From: a virus | IMG/VR virus record: IMGVR_UViG_3300050821_018000 | Span: 1 to 24,022 of that record | Length of the DNA: 24,022 nt | Reading direction: 5' to 3' (one strand) | Shown here: in pieces, positions 1 to 6,275 of the stretch | How positions within the stretch are numbered: position 1 is the first letter of the stretch | Layout: every line of letters begins with the position of its first letter | Translations under genes and position numbers: made by a program | The notes under the pieces: generated by a model | What the model saw: only the letters and a program-made list of their open reading frames with translations | The model's database searches: none | Told to the model about the DNA's origin: nothing

Positions 1-2
1 AG

Positions 3-224
3 GAACTTCTGGACCTTGGGCCTTGTCTCCGAATCGAATACTTCACCGAGAAGGGCTTTGACCGCTTCCGCCCGACCCTCTACTTCCACGCTTTCGGAGA
101 AGAGAGCGGAGACTTCCCGGGCGACAACGGATTCACACCCACGCTGCTTTTCAATCGCATCCGGCGCAGGCTCTATCTGGTCGGCGGGGTGTACCACGTA
201 GAGCCGGATGGCATCGTGGACTAG
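3..224 (+). CDS. Partial hypothetical protein, C-terminal 73 residues
   Basis: An open frame runs from the window edge to a TAG at 222-224. Its start lies upstream of the window. The translated tail has a normal soluble composition (many Phe, Arg, Asp and Gly) and ends in a short strand-like segment YLVGGVYHVEPDG. I recognise no family. It lies 22 bases ahead of the next likely start on the same strand, so it probably belongs to the same transcript. A competing frame in the same stretch has a low-complexity Ser/Thr/Arg composition typical of a frame shadow, so this reading is preferred. Confidence 0.6.
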   Translation, partial: ELLDLGPCLRIEYFTEKGFDRFRPTLYFHAFGEESGDFPGDNGFTPTLLFNRIRRRLYLVGGVYHVEPDGIVD

Positions 225-246
225 ACGCGGGAGTTATACTGCACTC

Positions 247-1077
247 GTGACCACAACCCACCCACGCCACGCCTCCCCGCTGAAAACCTCGCCGAAGAAA
301 TCCTCGCAGTCTGCTCGCACTCCGCTCTGGTTACGGTCACACATTGAGCCGATCCGCGATTTGTTGCGCGCCAAAGAGTACAACGTCATGGGTCGGTTGA
401 GCTTCGTGAGCATTGTGAAGCCGGACGGCACAGGTAAGTTGATGGACTTTCGGCGCGCGGGCCCGTTCGTGGCCGAAGCCAAGAACGTGAACCAGGTCTT
501 GCTCATCTCGGAATGGGTCGGACTTCCGCCACATCTCGAAGCGAGCGCAACCGCTTGCCCCGACTGTCAGAGCGACTGCCCATTCTGCCACGGCGCCGAA
601 GTTCGACCGTGCACCTTGCGTTACTGTGGCGGAACCGGCAAACGCATCGACCCGGAAAAGTTGATGGACTTCTCCGGAGAGAAACAGTGTCCCGCCTGCC
701 ACGGCACCGGAAAAGTAAAGTGCGATGCTTGCGCGGGAACCGGCTTCTATTCGACAGGACTGAAGGACGGCGCGAAGTACGATCCCGACTCGCGACCGAA
801 GCAACCGGTCTGCGAAACCTGCCAAGGTCGCCGAACTCGTAGCACCGAAACCCCGGTCAACCTACTGGAATTCCAGATCGCCCAGGTTGGCATAACTTCA
901 GTGATCGGCGAAATCGTCCGCTTCACCGTCATCCCCGAGCAAGGCCGCGCCGCCTACCGCTACGATGTCTTGCCGGACGCAATGGGGGATGGAATGTTTA
1001 TCGTGATCGAGCCGGGCTCGCCGCAGATGGCGTATCTCGTGGGCGGAATCGCGGTACGAAAGGACGTGGGCAAGTGA
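247..1077 (+). CDS. Protein with DnaJ-type CxxCxGxG zinc-finger region
   Basis: A 276-residue protein from GTG 247; an in-frame ATG at 208 would overlap the previous gene. Residues about 50-95 form a hydrophobic, strand-rich N-terminal domain. Residues 104-192 hold a Cys-rich region with CPDC and CPFC pairs, then CGGTG, CPACHGTG (148-155), CDACAGTG (159-166) and CETCQG (189-194). These match the CxxCxGxG knuckles of the DnaJ/Hsp40 zinc-finger domain, which bind two zinc ions and contact unfolded polypeptides. There is no J domain (no HPD motif), so this is not a DnaJ co-chaperone itself. Residues 200-276 form a second beta-rich domain. The stop overlaps the next start by four bases (GTGA). 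Role is unknown; a virion-folding or nucleic-acid-binding part is possible. Confidence 0.75.
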   Translation: MTTTHPRHASPLKTSPKKSSQSARTPLWLRSHIEPIRDLLRAKEYNVMGRLSFVSIVKPDGTGKLMDFRRAGPFVAEAKNVNQVLLISEWVGLPPHLEASATACPDCQSDCPFCHGAEVRPCTLRYCGGTGKRIDPEKLMDFSGEKQCPACHGTGKVKCDACAGTGFYSTGLKDGAKYDPDSRPKQPVCETCQGRRTRSTETPVNLLEFQIAQVGITSVIGEIVRFTVIPEQGRAAYRYDVLPDAMGDGMFIVIEPGSPQMAYLVGGIAVRKDVGK

Positions 1078-1370
1078 GCCCAATCTTGCGCGAGCAAATC
1101 CCGATTGGAAACACGTGCATCGAGTTGACCAGGTACTTTGTTGTTGGCGAAGACGCTGCCGATCAAAGCCTTCTTGATATCGCCGTTGGTGAACGGGCCC
1201 ATCTCAGCTATCCAGGCTTGCGAACCATCGTCGAGCGGCTTCTTGTCGTCAGTCCCGAACTTCGCCGCGACATGCAGGAGTTGCTGGACGTGATGAAACA
1301 CAATCAGGAAGTCGCCGACCCGGCCAAGTTCATCGCGTGCTCGTGGGACAGAAAGCCGGCGACCAAGTGA
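1074..1370 (+). CDS. Hypothetical protein, 98 aa
   Basis: GTG start within a GTGA overlap with the preceding stop. AAAGGA lies 9 bases upstream, a good Shine-Dalgarno. The product is soluble, begins with a short strand-rich part and becomes helical (residues about 45-85, rich in Leu, Glu and Arg). No membrane segment, Cys motif or known family is visible. It sits between the zinc-finger protein and another small protein, both coupled by 4-base overlaps, so it is probably co-translated with them. Function unknown. Confidence 0.65.
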   Translation: MSPILREQIPIGNTCIELTRYFVVGEDAADQSLLDIAVGERAHLSYPGLRTIVERLLVVSPELRRDMQELLDVMKHNQEVADPAKFIACSWDRKPATK

Positions 1371-1612
1371 GCACAACTCCCGCAGGTACGAACCAGCCCG
1401 TCGCCCTCGCCCAGATTGACGTGATGGAGCACGAGTTAGCCAACGGCGCGTGGATGGTGCTGTTCAAGGTGCGCGCCGGAAACGGCATGGTGGAACTCGC
1501 CGTTATGCTCGATCCCGATGCGGCCCAAGTCATTTCCAAGGCCATCGCCGCCAAGGCCGACGCCTGCAAAAAGAAGATCGTCGTTCCCCGCTCCCAGATC
1601 GCCACTGCCTGA
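1367..1612 (+). CDS. Hypothetical protein, 81 aa
   Basis: Starts at GTG 1367 inside a GTGA overlap with the upstream stop; an in-frame ATG at 1337 would give ten extra residues and a longer overlap. The short product has a strand-rich first half (the region around WMVLFKVRAG) and a C-terminal helix rich in Ala and Lys. The pattern resembles a small alpha/beta fold, but I recognise no family. It is the last gene of the first coupled group and is followed by a hairpin and a 165-base gap. Confidence 0.6.
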   Translation: MSTTPAGTNQPVALAQIDVMEHELANGAWMVLFKVRAGNGMVELAVMLDPDAAQVISKAIAAKADACKKKIVVPRSQIATA

Positions 1613-1777
1613 TCATCCCGCGTTACCTCTGTCACTAATGGAACAGCAGTATTGTCCTTTTCTGAGAGTGGCCGTACTCTCGGAATGACTTTTAGGCACG
1701 TTGAGTTCTGAATTCGTTGGCCAACGATTTCTGGTGATCTATGCCCAGGAAGAGTTGGCCTTCAGTGTTTACGGCGC
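1613..1777. other. Intergenic gap between first and second gene groups
   Basis: This gap of 165 bases (279 if the next gene starts at 1892) separates the first coupled gene group from the structural group. It holds one hairpin (1662-1683) and AT-richer sequence around 1635-1720, where a promoter for the capsid-like genes could lie. I see no convincing -35/-10 pair. An 80-codon open frame across 1701-1943 lacks a Shine-Dalgarno and overlaps the better-supported basic protein, so it is not called. Confidence 0.4.
1662..1683 (+). terminator. Hairpin after first gene group, possible terminator
   Basis: GAGAGT (1664-1669) pairs perfectly with ACTCTC (1676-1681) across the loop GGCCGT. A G-U pair and a C-G pair extend the stem to eight base pairs. 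The downstream tract (AATGACTTTTAG) has only a short T run, so this is an imperfect intrinsic terminator or a processing/attenuation hairpin. Its place just after the last gene of a coupled group favours a transcript-end role. Confidence 0.35.
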
Positions 1778-2482
1778 ATGGCAACCACGGTGCGGAGATT
1801 ACGACTGGTGGGCAACCCGAGAAAGAATCGGCAACATGCACGCAAGCGCAACAACGTGCTCTATGTACTCACGAATCCCAAGAGGAAAGCCATGGCTAAG
1901 CATCGCAAGTCGAGCAAGCGTCCGCGTCATCATTTTGGCCTGACCAAGAAATCTCGCAGCCGCAACCCCTTTCGGCGTCGGCGGCATTCCCGGAATCCGC
2001 TGTTCGGCGGCGTGAGCTTGCAGAACATCGTCGAACTGGGCGTAGGCGCGGCTGGCGGCGTGATCGGCGCTGGCTACCTGACACAGATGGTGCTGGGCGC
2101 AAACAACGTGGGCATGGCTGGCTACGCGGGCGATGCGATTGCAACCCTCGCTCTGGCTTGGGCCGCACAGAAATTCCTCGGACGGCAAGAGTTGGCCAAG
2201 GGCGTTCTCGCTGGCGGATTCGGCGCCATCATCAAGCGGTTCTGGGATGACAACGTGAGCGGCGCTTCGCAGTCCATGAGCGGACTGGGCAATCGCAGCT
2301 TCGCCGGGCTGGGCTACTACACCAACCGGAATTTCCCGCTGCCCACTTCGACCTACTCGCCCGGCATGTCGGTGCCGAGTCTGCCGGTAACCGCGGGAGC
2401 GGCTCCGCAGGTCGTGATTCCATCGCAGCCGGTCAGTCCGGCCGCGGGCAGTTCGAAACGATTTACCCATCGCTTCAATTAA
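1778..2482 (+). CDS. Arg/Asn-Pro-rich protein with Gly-rich membrane-like segment
   Basis: Read from ATG 1778 this is 234 residues. The first 75 are extremely basic and carry repeated Asn-Pro motifs (GNPRKN, TNPKRK, RNPFRRRR, RNPLFGG), a composition seen in proteins that bind packaged DNA. Residues about 78-145 are Gly/Ala-rich and hydrophobic with two or three membrane-like stretches (VELGVGAAGGVIGAGYLTQM; IATLALAWAAQKFLG). The C-terminal 80 residues are Ser/Pro-rich and look disordered. ATG 1892 has a better Shine-Dalgarno (AGAGGAAA) and would give 196 residues, but the basic Asn-Pro pattern already runs in frame upstream of it, so the longer form is annotated with the start uncertain. Its place directly before the capsid-like gene suggests a virion protein linking membrane and DNA. 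That role is inferred. Confidence 0.6.
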   Translation: MATTVRRLRLVGNPRKNRQHARKRNNVLYVLTNPKRKAMAKHRKSSKRPRHHFGLTKKSRSRNPFRRRRHSRNPLFGGVSLQNIVELGVGAAGGVIGAGYLTQMVLGANNVGMAGYAGDAIATLALAWAAQKFLGRQELAKGVLAGGFGAIIKRFWDDNVSGASQSMSGLGNRSFAGLGYYTNRNFPLPTSTYSPGMSVPSLPVTAGAAPQVVIPSQPVSPAAGSSKRFTHRFN

Positions 2483-2553
2483 GAAGCGGCGTGGGGTCTG
2501 TGAATTTGTTGTGAATTTTGTGCAAGCCGGTAAGCGACCGGAAAAGGTGAACC

Positions 2554-3357
2554 ATGAAGATTTTGACAGCAGTGATGTTGATTTCCCATTTTCCAGTATG
2601 GCTGGCGATGCTAGGGCTGGCTGGTATGGCGGTCGCAGGCAATGCAGGAGAGCGGCAACGCTTCTCGAAGCCGCACTCGCGAGAATTTAGCCGGCTGATG
2701 CGGCAACACTCGTTGGTGCACAACCTTTATGATCGAGCGCTGAAGCTCGCGCCGCATCGGCAGAATCCGAACCTCGGCGGAACCATCGATGTCATCACGA
2801 CCGAACTGTACGATCAGTTGACGGTCAACGTGGCCACGGCGTTCCCCTCCCCCTCGATTCTGTTTCAGACGCCGAAAGGGCAAGGCGGGAAGACGCTGGC
2901 GAACACGAACATGACCGCCGCGGGCATCCTGCCCAACCCGGACCGCTTCACCATCTGGGCCATCGCCGCGCACATTTCGAACAACTCCGTCCCGTCCGAC
3001 TTTCAGAATCTTCTGTCGAACGTGACCCTGGAGTTGTACATCAACAACAAGTGGTGGAGCCAGGGTCCGCTCGTCGCGTATCCCGCAGGCCGCGGCTACA
3101 AGGTCGACTCGGTTGCGAACGTCGGCACCGTGCCGGCTGGTTCCGCTCCCGTGTTCTCCGTCACCAACGGGGTCCAAGATCCGCGCGCCGTGTCCTTGCT
3201 GGACGCCTCCATCACCATCGAGCAGGGTGAGCAGTTCTCGGTGGTGTTGACGGCGCAAACCGGCTTCAACACATCGGCCAACAATACCAACCCAGCTGGC
3301 AACGGTGTGACGCTGACCATCTACCTTATCGGCAATCGCGAGCGCGGCACTTCATAA
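2554..3357 (+). CDS. Putative major capsid protein, double jelly-roll-like
   Basis: 267 residues, start ATG 2554 behind GGAAAAGGTG. The N terminus is hydrophobic (about residues 4-29) and is followed by a basic helix; an internal ATG at 2626 would remove most of the hydrophobic part. From residue 70 on the protein is strand-rich. The order of elements, namely ILFQTPKG, TNMTAAGILPNPDRFTIWAI, LELYINNKWWSQGPL, YPAGRGY, NGVQDPRA, ITIEQGEQFSVVL and TLTIYLIGNRER, matches by eye the pattern I associate with small double jelly-roll major capsid proteins of tailless, membrane-containing bacterial viruses (about 265-330 residues; PM2 P2 is of similar size). A stable hairpin directly follows, as often seen after highly expressed capsid genes. 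Other options are a virion spike or minor coat protein. No structure prediction was run. Confidence 0.5.
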   Translation: MKILTAVMLISHFPVWLAMLGLAGMAVAGNAGERQRFSKPHSREFSRLMRQHSLVHNLYDRALKLAPHRQNPNLGGTIDVITTELYDQLTVNVATAFPSPSILFQTPKGQGGKTLANTNMTAAGILPNPDRFTIWAIAAHISNNSVPSDFQNLLSNVTLELYINNKWWSQGPLVAYPAGRGYKVDSVANVGTVPAGSAPVFSVTNGVQDPRAVSLLDASITIEQGEQFSVVLTAQTGFNTSANNTNPAGNGVTLTIYLIGNRERGTS

Positions 3358-3381
3358 TCCGCGACCGCTGCAAGGTTTCAG

Positions 3382-3409
3382 CCTCTCCGGGCCGCAATGC
3401 CCGGAGAGG
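3382..3409 (+). terminator. Strong 11-bp hairpin after putative capsid gene
   Basis: CCTCTCCGGGC (3382-3392) pairs perfectly with GCCCGGAGAGG (3399-3409) around the loop CGCAAT. It is followed by ATTTACCAAAA rather than a long T run. It lies 24 bases after the stop of the capsid-like gene and 25 bases before the next start. It could be a partial terminator that lowers downstream expression, or a 3' stabilising structure for the capsid message. Confidence 0.6.
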
Positions 3410-3434
3410 ATTTACCAAAAACGGAGCGCTCACA

Positions 3435-3860
3435 ATGTTTCCAGTCACAGACATTCGCCTATCGGTCATCTCGGGAGACGAGAAGCACGTCGCCGTGCAC
3501 GTGAGCGAGGCGCAGGCAGTCAAGAGCAAAGTCCGCGTCGGTCTCTTTGCAGATATCGTGACTTTCGCAGAATCGATCCTCGCGTTGCACGAAGACACAG
3601 ACAAGGTCGAAATTGGCTGGGATGAAAAAGCGCAAACCGTCACCATCTCGCCCGACGATACCGCTTATGAAGTTTCGCAGGCTTTGAGCGCGAGTTCTGC
3701 CGCTCCTGATGCAAAACTGGTCGATGAAGTGAAGGCACAGTACAAGACCATCGCCGATCTTCAGGCGCAGGTTGCGGTCGCGAAAACAGCCTCTGACGCA
3801 AAAGACAAGACCATCGCCGATCTTCAGGCGCAGGTTGACAAACTAACACCGAAGCCGTAA
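3435..3860 (+). CDS. Small protein with C-terminal coiled coil
   Basis: 141 residues from ATG 3435 with CGGAG eight bases upstream. Residues 1-85 are an alpha/beta globular part with no family I recognise. Residues about 92-138 are strongly helical with heptad-like spacing, and KTIADLQAQV occurs twice, 21 residues apart, giving three coiled-coil turns per repeat. This suggests oligomerisation, for example a trimeric or dimeric virion accessory or scaffold. No catalytic motif is seen. It is the first gene after the hairpin, followed after seven bases by the zinc-module protein. Confidence 0.65.
   Translation: MFPVTDIRLSVISGDEKHVAVHVSEAQAVKSKVRVGLFADIVTFAESILALHEDTDKVEIGWDEKAQTVTISPDDTAYEVSQALSASSAAPDAKLVDEVKAQYKTIADLQAQVAVAKTASDAKDKTIADLQAQVDKLTPKP
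3742..3837 (+). repeat. Two identical 33-base direct repeats within a coiled-coil gene
   Basis: The same 33 bases occur at 3742-3774 and 3805-3837 without mismatch, a 63-base (21-codon) period. They encode the duplicated helical segment KTIADLQAQV. Perfect identity including silent positions indicates a recent tandem duplication or ongoing slippage or recombination, so coiled-coil length may vary between strains. Confidence 0.9.
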
Positions 3861-3867
3861 CGAGCCG

Positions 3868-4374
3868 ATGGCGCAGAGCACATCCCAATCCTGTCAAGCA
3901 TGCAAGGGCGGAGGCAAACTCCCGACGCCCAGCGGCTCGCAATGGCAGGCATGCCCTATCTGTGGCGGCTCTGGGGAAAAGTACGATCCAGGCCTTCAGT
4001 ACGCTTATCGCATGGTGCCGATCACGATCGCGGGAAACGGCAACAGCGTGCAAATTATTAGCGTCCTGAACGCGGATTTCCGCTGGCAGGAATTCACTGG
4101 GGAGTCAACCGGACCATTCACGTTCCTGATTAGCGACCAGTCGGCAGGCGGACGCCAGTTCTCGAACGTAGCCATCCATTCGGCGGAGATGCTGGGCACG
4201 GGGCAGAATCCCTTCCCGCTGTTGACGCCCTACACCTTCCAAAAGAAGGGCCAAATTCAGATTCAGTTGACCGATGTGAGCGGATCGAGCAACACCGTCG
4301 CCCTGTGCTTCATTGGCACCAACATCAACGAAAACGTGGGCGTGCAGCCCGTGGCCGGGGGTTCCTCGAAATGA
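3868..4374 (+). CDS. CxxCxGxG zinc module fused to a capsid-accessory-like beta domain
   Basis: 168 residues from ATG 3868. The N terminus has a two-knuckle zinc module: C9-x2-C12 (CQACKGGG) and C29-x2-C32 (CPICGGSG). Residues about 50-168 form a strand-rich domain with elements GPFTFLISD, GRQFSNVAIHSAEMLGTGQ, PLLTPYTFQKKGQIQIQLTD and TVALCFIGT. The same order (SN, ALG/MLG then T/S-GQ, L-T-x-P, aromatic-x-F, hydrophobic strand, final F-x-G) is visible in the 182-residue product of 5173..5721, so the two are probably related jelly-roll-type virion proteins. Its stop overlaps the next start (ATGA). A vertex, spike or accessory capsid role is inferred from context only. Confidence 0.6.
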   Translation: MAQSTSQSCQACKGGGKLPTPSGSQWQACPICGGSGEKYDPGLQYAYRMVPITIAGNGNSVQIISVLNADFRWQEFTGESTGPFTFLISDQSAGGRQFSNVAIHSAEMLGTGQNPFPLLTPYTFQKKGQIQIQLTDVSGSSNTVALCFIGTNINENVGVQPVAGGSSK

Positions 4375-4634
4375 AAGAGTACAAGACCATCGGGCCAACC
4401 CAGAATGTTAGCGACACCGATTCCAGGTGTCCGGCCTGTCCAGGCGACGGGAAGAGAATGCAGCCCGGCTCCTCTCCGGAAACTTGCAGCGTGTGCAAGG
4501 GCACGGGAAAAATCTCAGGGCTGGTCAAGCAACTGAACGAAGCCGCGGCGGAAGGCTGGACGGTCGCAACTCACACGATGGTGGGCCATCCTCCCATCAA
4601 CCATCTCGTGATCATGGAGCGTGACAAACCGTGA
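4371..4634 (+). CDS. CxxCxGxG zinc module plus DUF4177-like tail
   Basis: 87 residues from ATG 4371, in an ATGA overlap with the upstream stop. Residues 20-46 contain CPACPGDG and CSVCKGTG, a minimal DnaJ-like zinc module. The tail (KQLNEAAAEGWTVATHTMV, then a final strand) resembles the DUF4177 pattern of a helix followed by GWxV and a beta strand; this is only a resemblance by eye. It is the third CxxCxGxG protein in the cluster. Its stop overlaps the next gene (GTGA). Function unknown. Confidence 0.65.
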   Translation: MKEYKTIGPTQNVSDTDSRCPACPGDGKRMQPGSSPETCSVCKGTGKISGLVKQLNEAAAEGWTVATHTMVGHPPINHLVIMERDKP

Positions 4635-4813
4635 ACACAATCAAGAACTTTCTCGTGCACTGGAAAACCAGCCTCTGCGGCATCGTCGCGGGGGCGATTA
4701 CCGCCTTCGGCTCTGGGCAAAGCGTGCCCCACATCGTAACGGGAGCGGCGATTGCAGTTCTCGGCCTGGTCGCATCGGACGGTGACAAATCCTTGACAGG
4801 GGCGGCAAAGTGA
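4631..4813 (+). CDS. Small membrane protein, holin-like
   Basis: 60 residues from GTG 4631 (GTGA overlap, GGAG 11 bases upstream). A basic N terminus (KNFLVHWKTS) is followed by two hydrophobic segments, about residues 14-28 and 34-48, separated by a short turn, and a polar tail. Small two-helix membrane proteins with this layout are common in phage lysis modules as holins, antiholins or related proteins. Here it sits amid structural genes rather than beside a muramidase, so a virion membrane protein is equally possible. It overlaps the next gene by four bases. Confidence 0.55.
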   Translation: MNTIKNFLVHWKTSLCGIVAGAITAFGSGQSVPHIVTGAAIAVLGLVASDGDKSLTGAAK

Positions 4814-5169
4814 ACTTTCTCAAGAAAATCGGCGCGGTCGTTTTGAAAATCGTAGGCATCGAGACCGGACTGATGCCGCTCATCTCGCAGGCAATTCCCG
4901 CGAAAGATGCAGCGGTAGTGAGCACGGTCACGGACAAGCTCGACCAAGGCCTCGGCGTGATCGCGACGGCAGAGCAGATGTTCACCGCGGCTGGTCTGGA
5001 GAAATCGGGCGGCCAAAAGCTATCGGCGGCAACTCCATTTATCGCCGGACTGATTCAGCAGACCGATACGCTGGCGGGCAAGAAGCCAAAAGACGAAGCA
5101 GCATTCCAGAAAGGTTGCACCGATCTGACATCCGCCCTGGCGGACATCATGAATTCTTTTGGTGAATAG
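4810..5169 (+). CDS. Small helical phage protein, unknown function
   Basis: 119 residues from GTG 4810, coupled to the holin-like gene by a GTGA overlap, with AGGGG upstream. It is almost entirely alpha-helical: an amphipathic N-terminal helix (FLKKIGAVVLKIVGIETG), then helices around 35-60 and 80-115. It has one Cys and no catalytic motif. Helical proteins of this size often follow small membrane proteins in phage operons. I know no assigned function and infer only that it acts with its coupled partner, possibly at the membrane. Confidence 0.6.
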   Translation: MNFLKKIGAVVLKIVGIETGLMPLISQAIPAKDAAVVSTVTDKLDQGLGVIATAEQMFTAAGLEKSGGQKLSAATPFIAGLIQQTDTLAGKKPKDEAAFQKGCTDLTSALADIMNSFGE

Positions 5170-5172
5170 CTT

Positions 5173-5721
5173 GTGCATGACTCCTTCAGAGTTGGTGAAG
5201 CATCCGGCGAAGCGGCACTGACAGTCTACGGGCTGAGCCCGTACCTATTCTCCCAGCGCCGCGTGCGCAACTGGAAATACCTCCCCCTGAATCGCGACCT
5301 CCCCCAAGGCCAGATGGAGTTTACCGTGCTCAAGTTCATGTGGGGGTTCAATTCGAGCATTCCCGGCCTGGCTTCCTGGGAGACGCAGAACATCGTCATT
5401 CAGCTGCGCAAGCCCACGTGGGTGTGGGCCATGAACGGGGTATCGAATGACAACACGGGCCCAGGCAGCACCAATCTTGGTTTCCAGTTTCAGGTCTACC
5501 ACACCCACAACGGCGTGCAATCCCGCTGGTCCAACCGGCCGCTTCTAAACACTGAAGCGCTGGGATCCGGTCAACTGCCAAAAACCCTGACACAGCCCCA
5601 TCTGTTTCTCGCCGGCGACTCCGTAGAAGTAGAAGTCAAGAATCTCGGTAAGCCGGTAGCCCCAGCCGTGACATCCATTTCGGTCGCCTTCTTCTGTGGG
5701 GAGTACGAGGGGGCGCTGTGA
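5173..5721 (+). CDS. Capsid-accessory-like beta protein, 182 aa
   Basis: The start is GTG 5173 (GGTG nine bases upstream); no in-frame ATG exists before residue 48. The product is strand-rich and aromatic (WKYLPL, FMWGF, WVWAM). It ends with RWSNRPLLNTEALGSGQLP, PHLFLAGDSVEVEVKNLG and ISVAFFCGEYEG. This C-terminal half parallels the beta domain of the 168-residue protein at 3868..4374, which suggests paralogous jelly-roll-type virion proteins. There is no signal peptide or membrane segment. A vertex, collar or minor capsid role is inferred. The next gene begins at its stop codon. Confidence 0.6.
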   Translation: MHDSFRVGEASGEAALTVYGLSPYLFSQRRVRNWKYLPLNRDLPQGQMEFTVLKFMWGFNSSIPGLASWETQNIVIQLRKPTWVWAMNGVSNDNTGPGSTNLGFQFQVYHTHNGVQSRWSNRPLLNTEALGSGQLPKTLTQPHLFLAGDSVEVEVKNLGKPVAPAVTSISVAFFCGEYEGAL

Positions 5722-6275
5722 TGCAGCGGGCAGCGGATTACAACTCGGCTCCCTGGACGCAGGCACAGAAAGTCATCGCCTCGCTGAAAACCCAGAGCAT
5801 CGTCGCCACTCCGTCCTACCTGAACGAAAAATTGACGCTGTGGTTTCCGCCCGCGGATTCGTCTCCCTTCACGACGACCAGTCCGGACGGCACAGGGACC
5901 AGCGGAGGCTTTCTCGCGTATCCCGCACCCGGCGCCGGGCAAGTGGTCATTCTGGGCAAAACGATCGATCAGGGCAAGCTGTGCGTGATCCGCAAAATGT
6001 CGATCTTTAATCAGGGCGCCAACCCTCCGGATGGCTCGGGAAACGTGATCTGGCGAGTGCTCGTCAACGGCGCGGCCGTGAAGGGCATGAACGCCATGCT
6101 CTCCCAGTTCGGCGCTGGCCTCACTCCGCAAGACTGCCAAATCATCGCGACCGATGGTGACGTCATCCAGGTCACCGTGGAAGTGCCAGCCGGGAAGATC
6201 ACGCCTCCAGGAACAACCGGGGCACGCTGGGATGGCTACACGTGCCCACTCACGGAGGCAACGCTCACCAAATGA
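5721..6275 (+). CDS. Putative virion structural protein, 184 aa
   Basis: ATG 5721 begins on the last base of the preceding stop, with GAGGGG eight bases upstream; GTG 5718 would add one codon. The product has a short helical start (PWTQAQKVIASLKTQ). It then becomes strand-rich with FLAYPAPGAGQVVILGKTI, IRKMSIFNQG, WRVLVNGAAVKGM and a C-terminal IQVTVEVPAGKITPP segment followed by RWDGYTCP. This reads as a beta-sandwich protein, probably another capsid or spike component. I recognise no named family. Its stop overlaps the next gene (ATGA), where the signal-peptide-bearing proteins begin. Confidence 0.6.
   Translation: MQRAADYNSAPWTQAQKVIASLKTQSIVATPSYLNEKLTLWFPPADSSPFTTTSPDGTGTSGGFLAYPAPGAGQVVILGKTIDQGKLCVIRKMSIFNQGANPPDGSGNVIWRVLVNGAAVKGMNAMLSQFGAGLTPQDCQIIATDGDVIQVTVEVPAGKITPPGTTGARWDGYTCPLTEATLTK

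Noticed and set aside
1701-1943. 80-codon frame starting in the first intergenic gap
   Set aside because: Lacks a Shine-Dalgarno, overlaps the basic protein in another frame and shows mixed composition.
1799-2470. 223-codon open frame on the minus strand
   Set aside because: Antisense to the Arg/Asn-Pro protein; no neighbours on that strand here and no motif.
2527-2541. CCGGT/ACCGG 5-bp hairpin ahead of the capsid-like gene
   Set aside because: A short stem near the ribosome site could occur by chance; no further support for a regulatory role.
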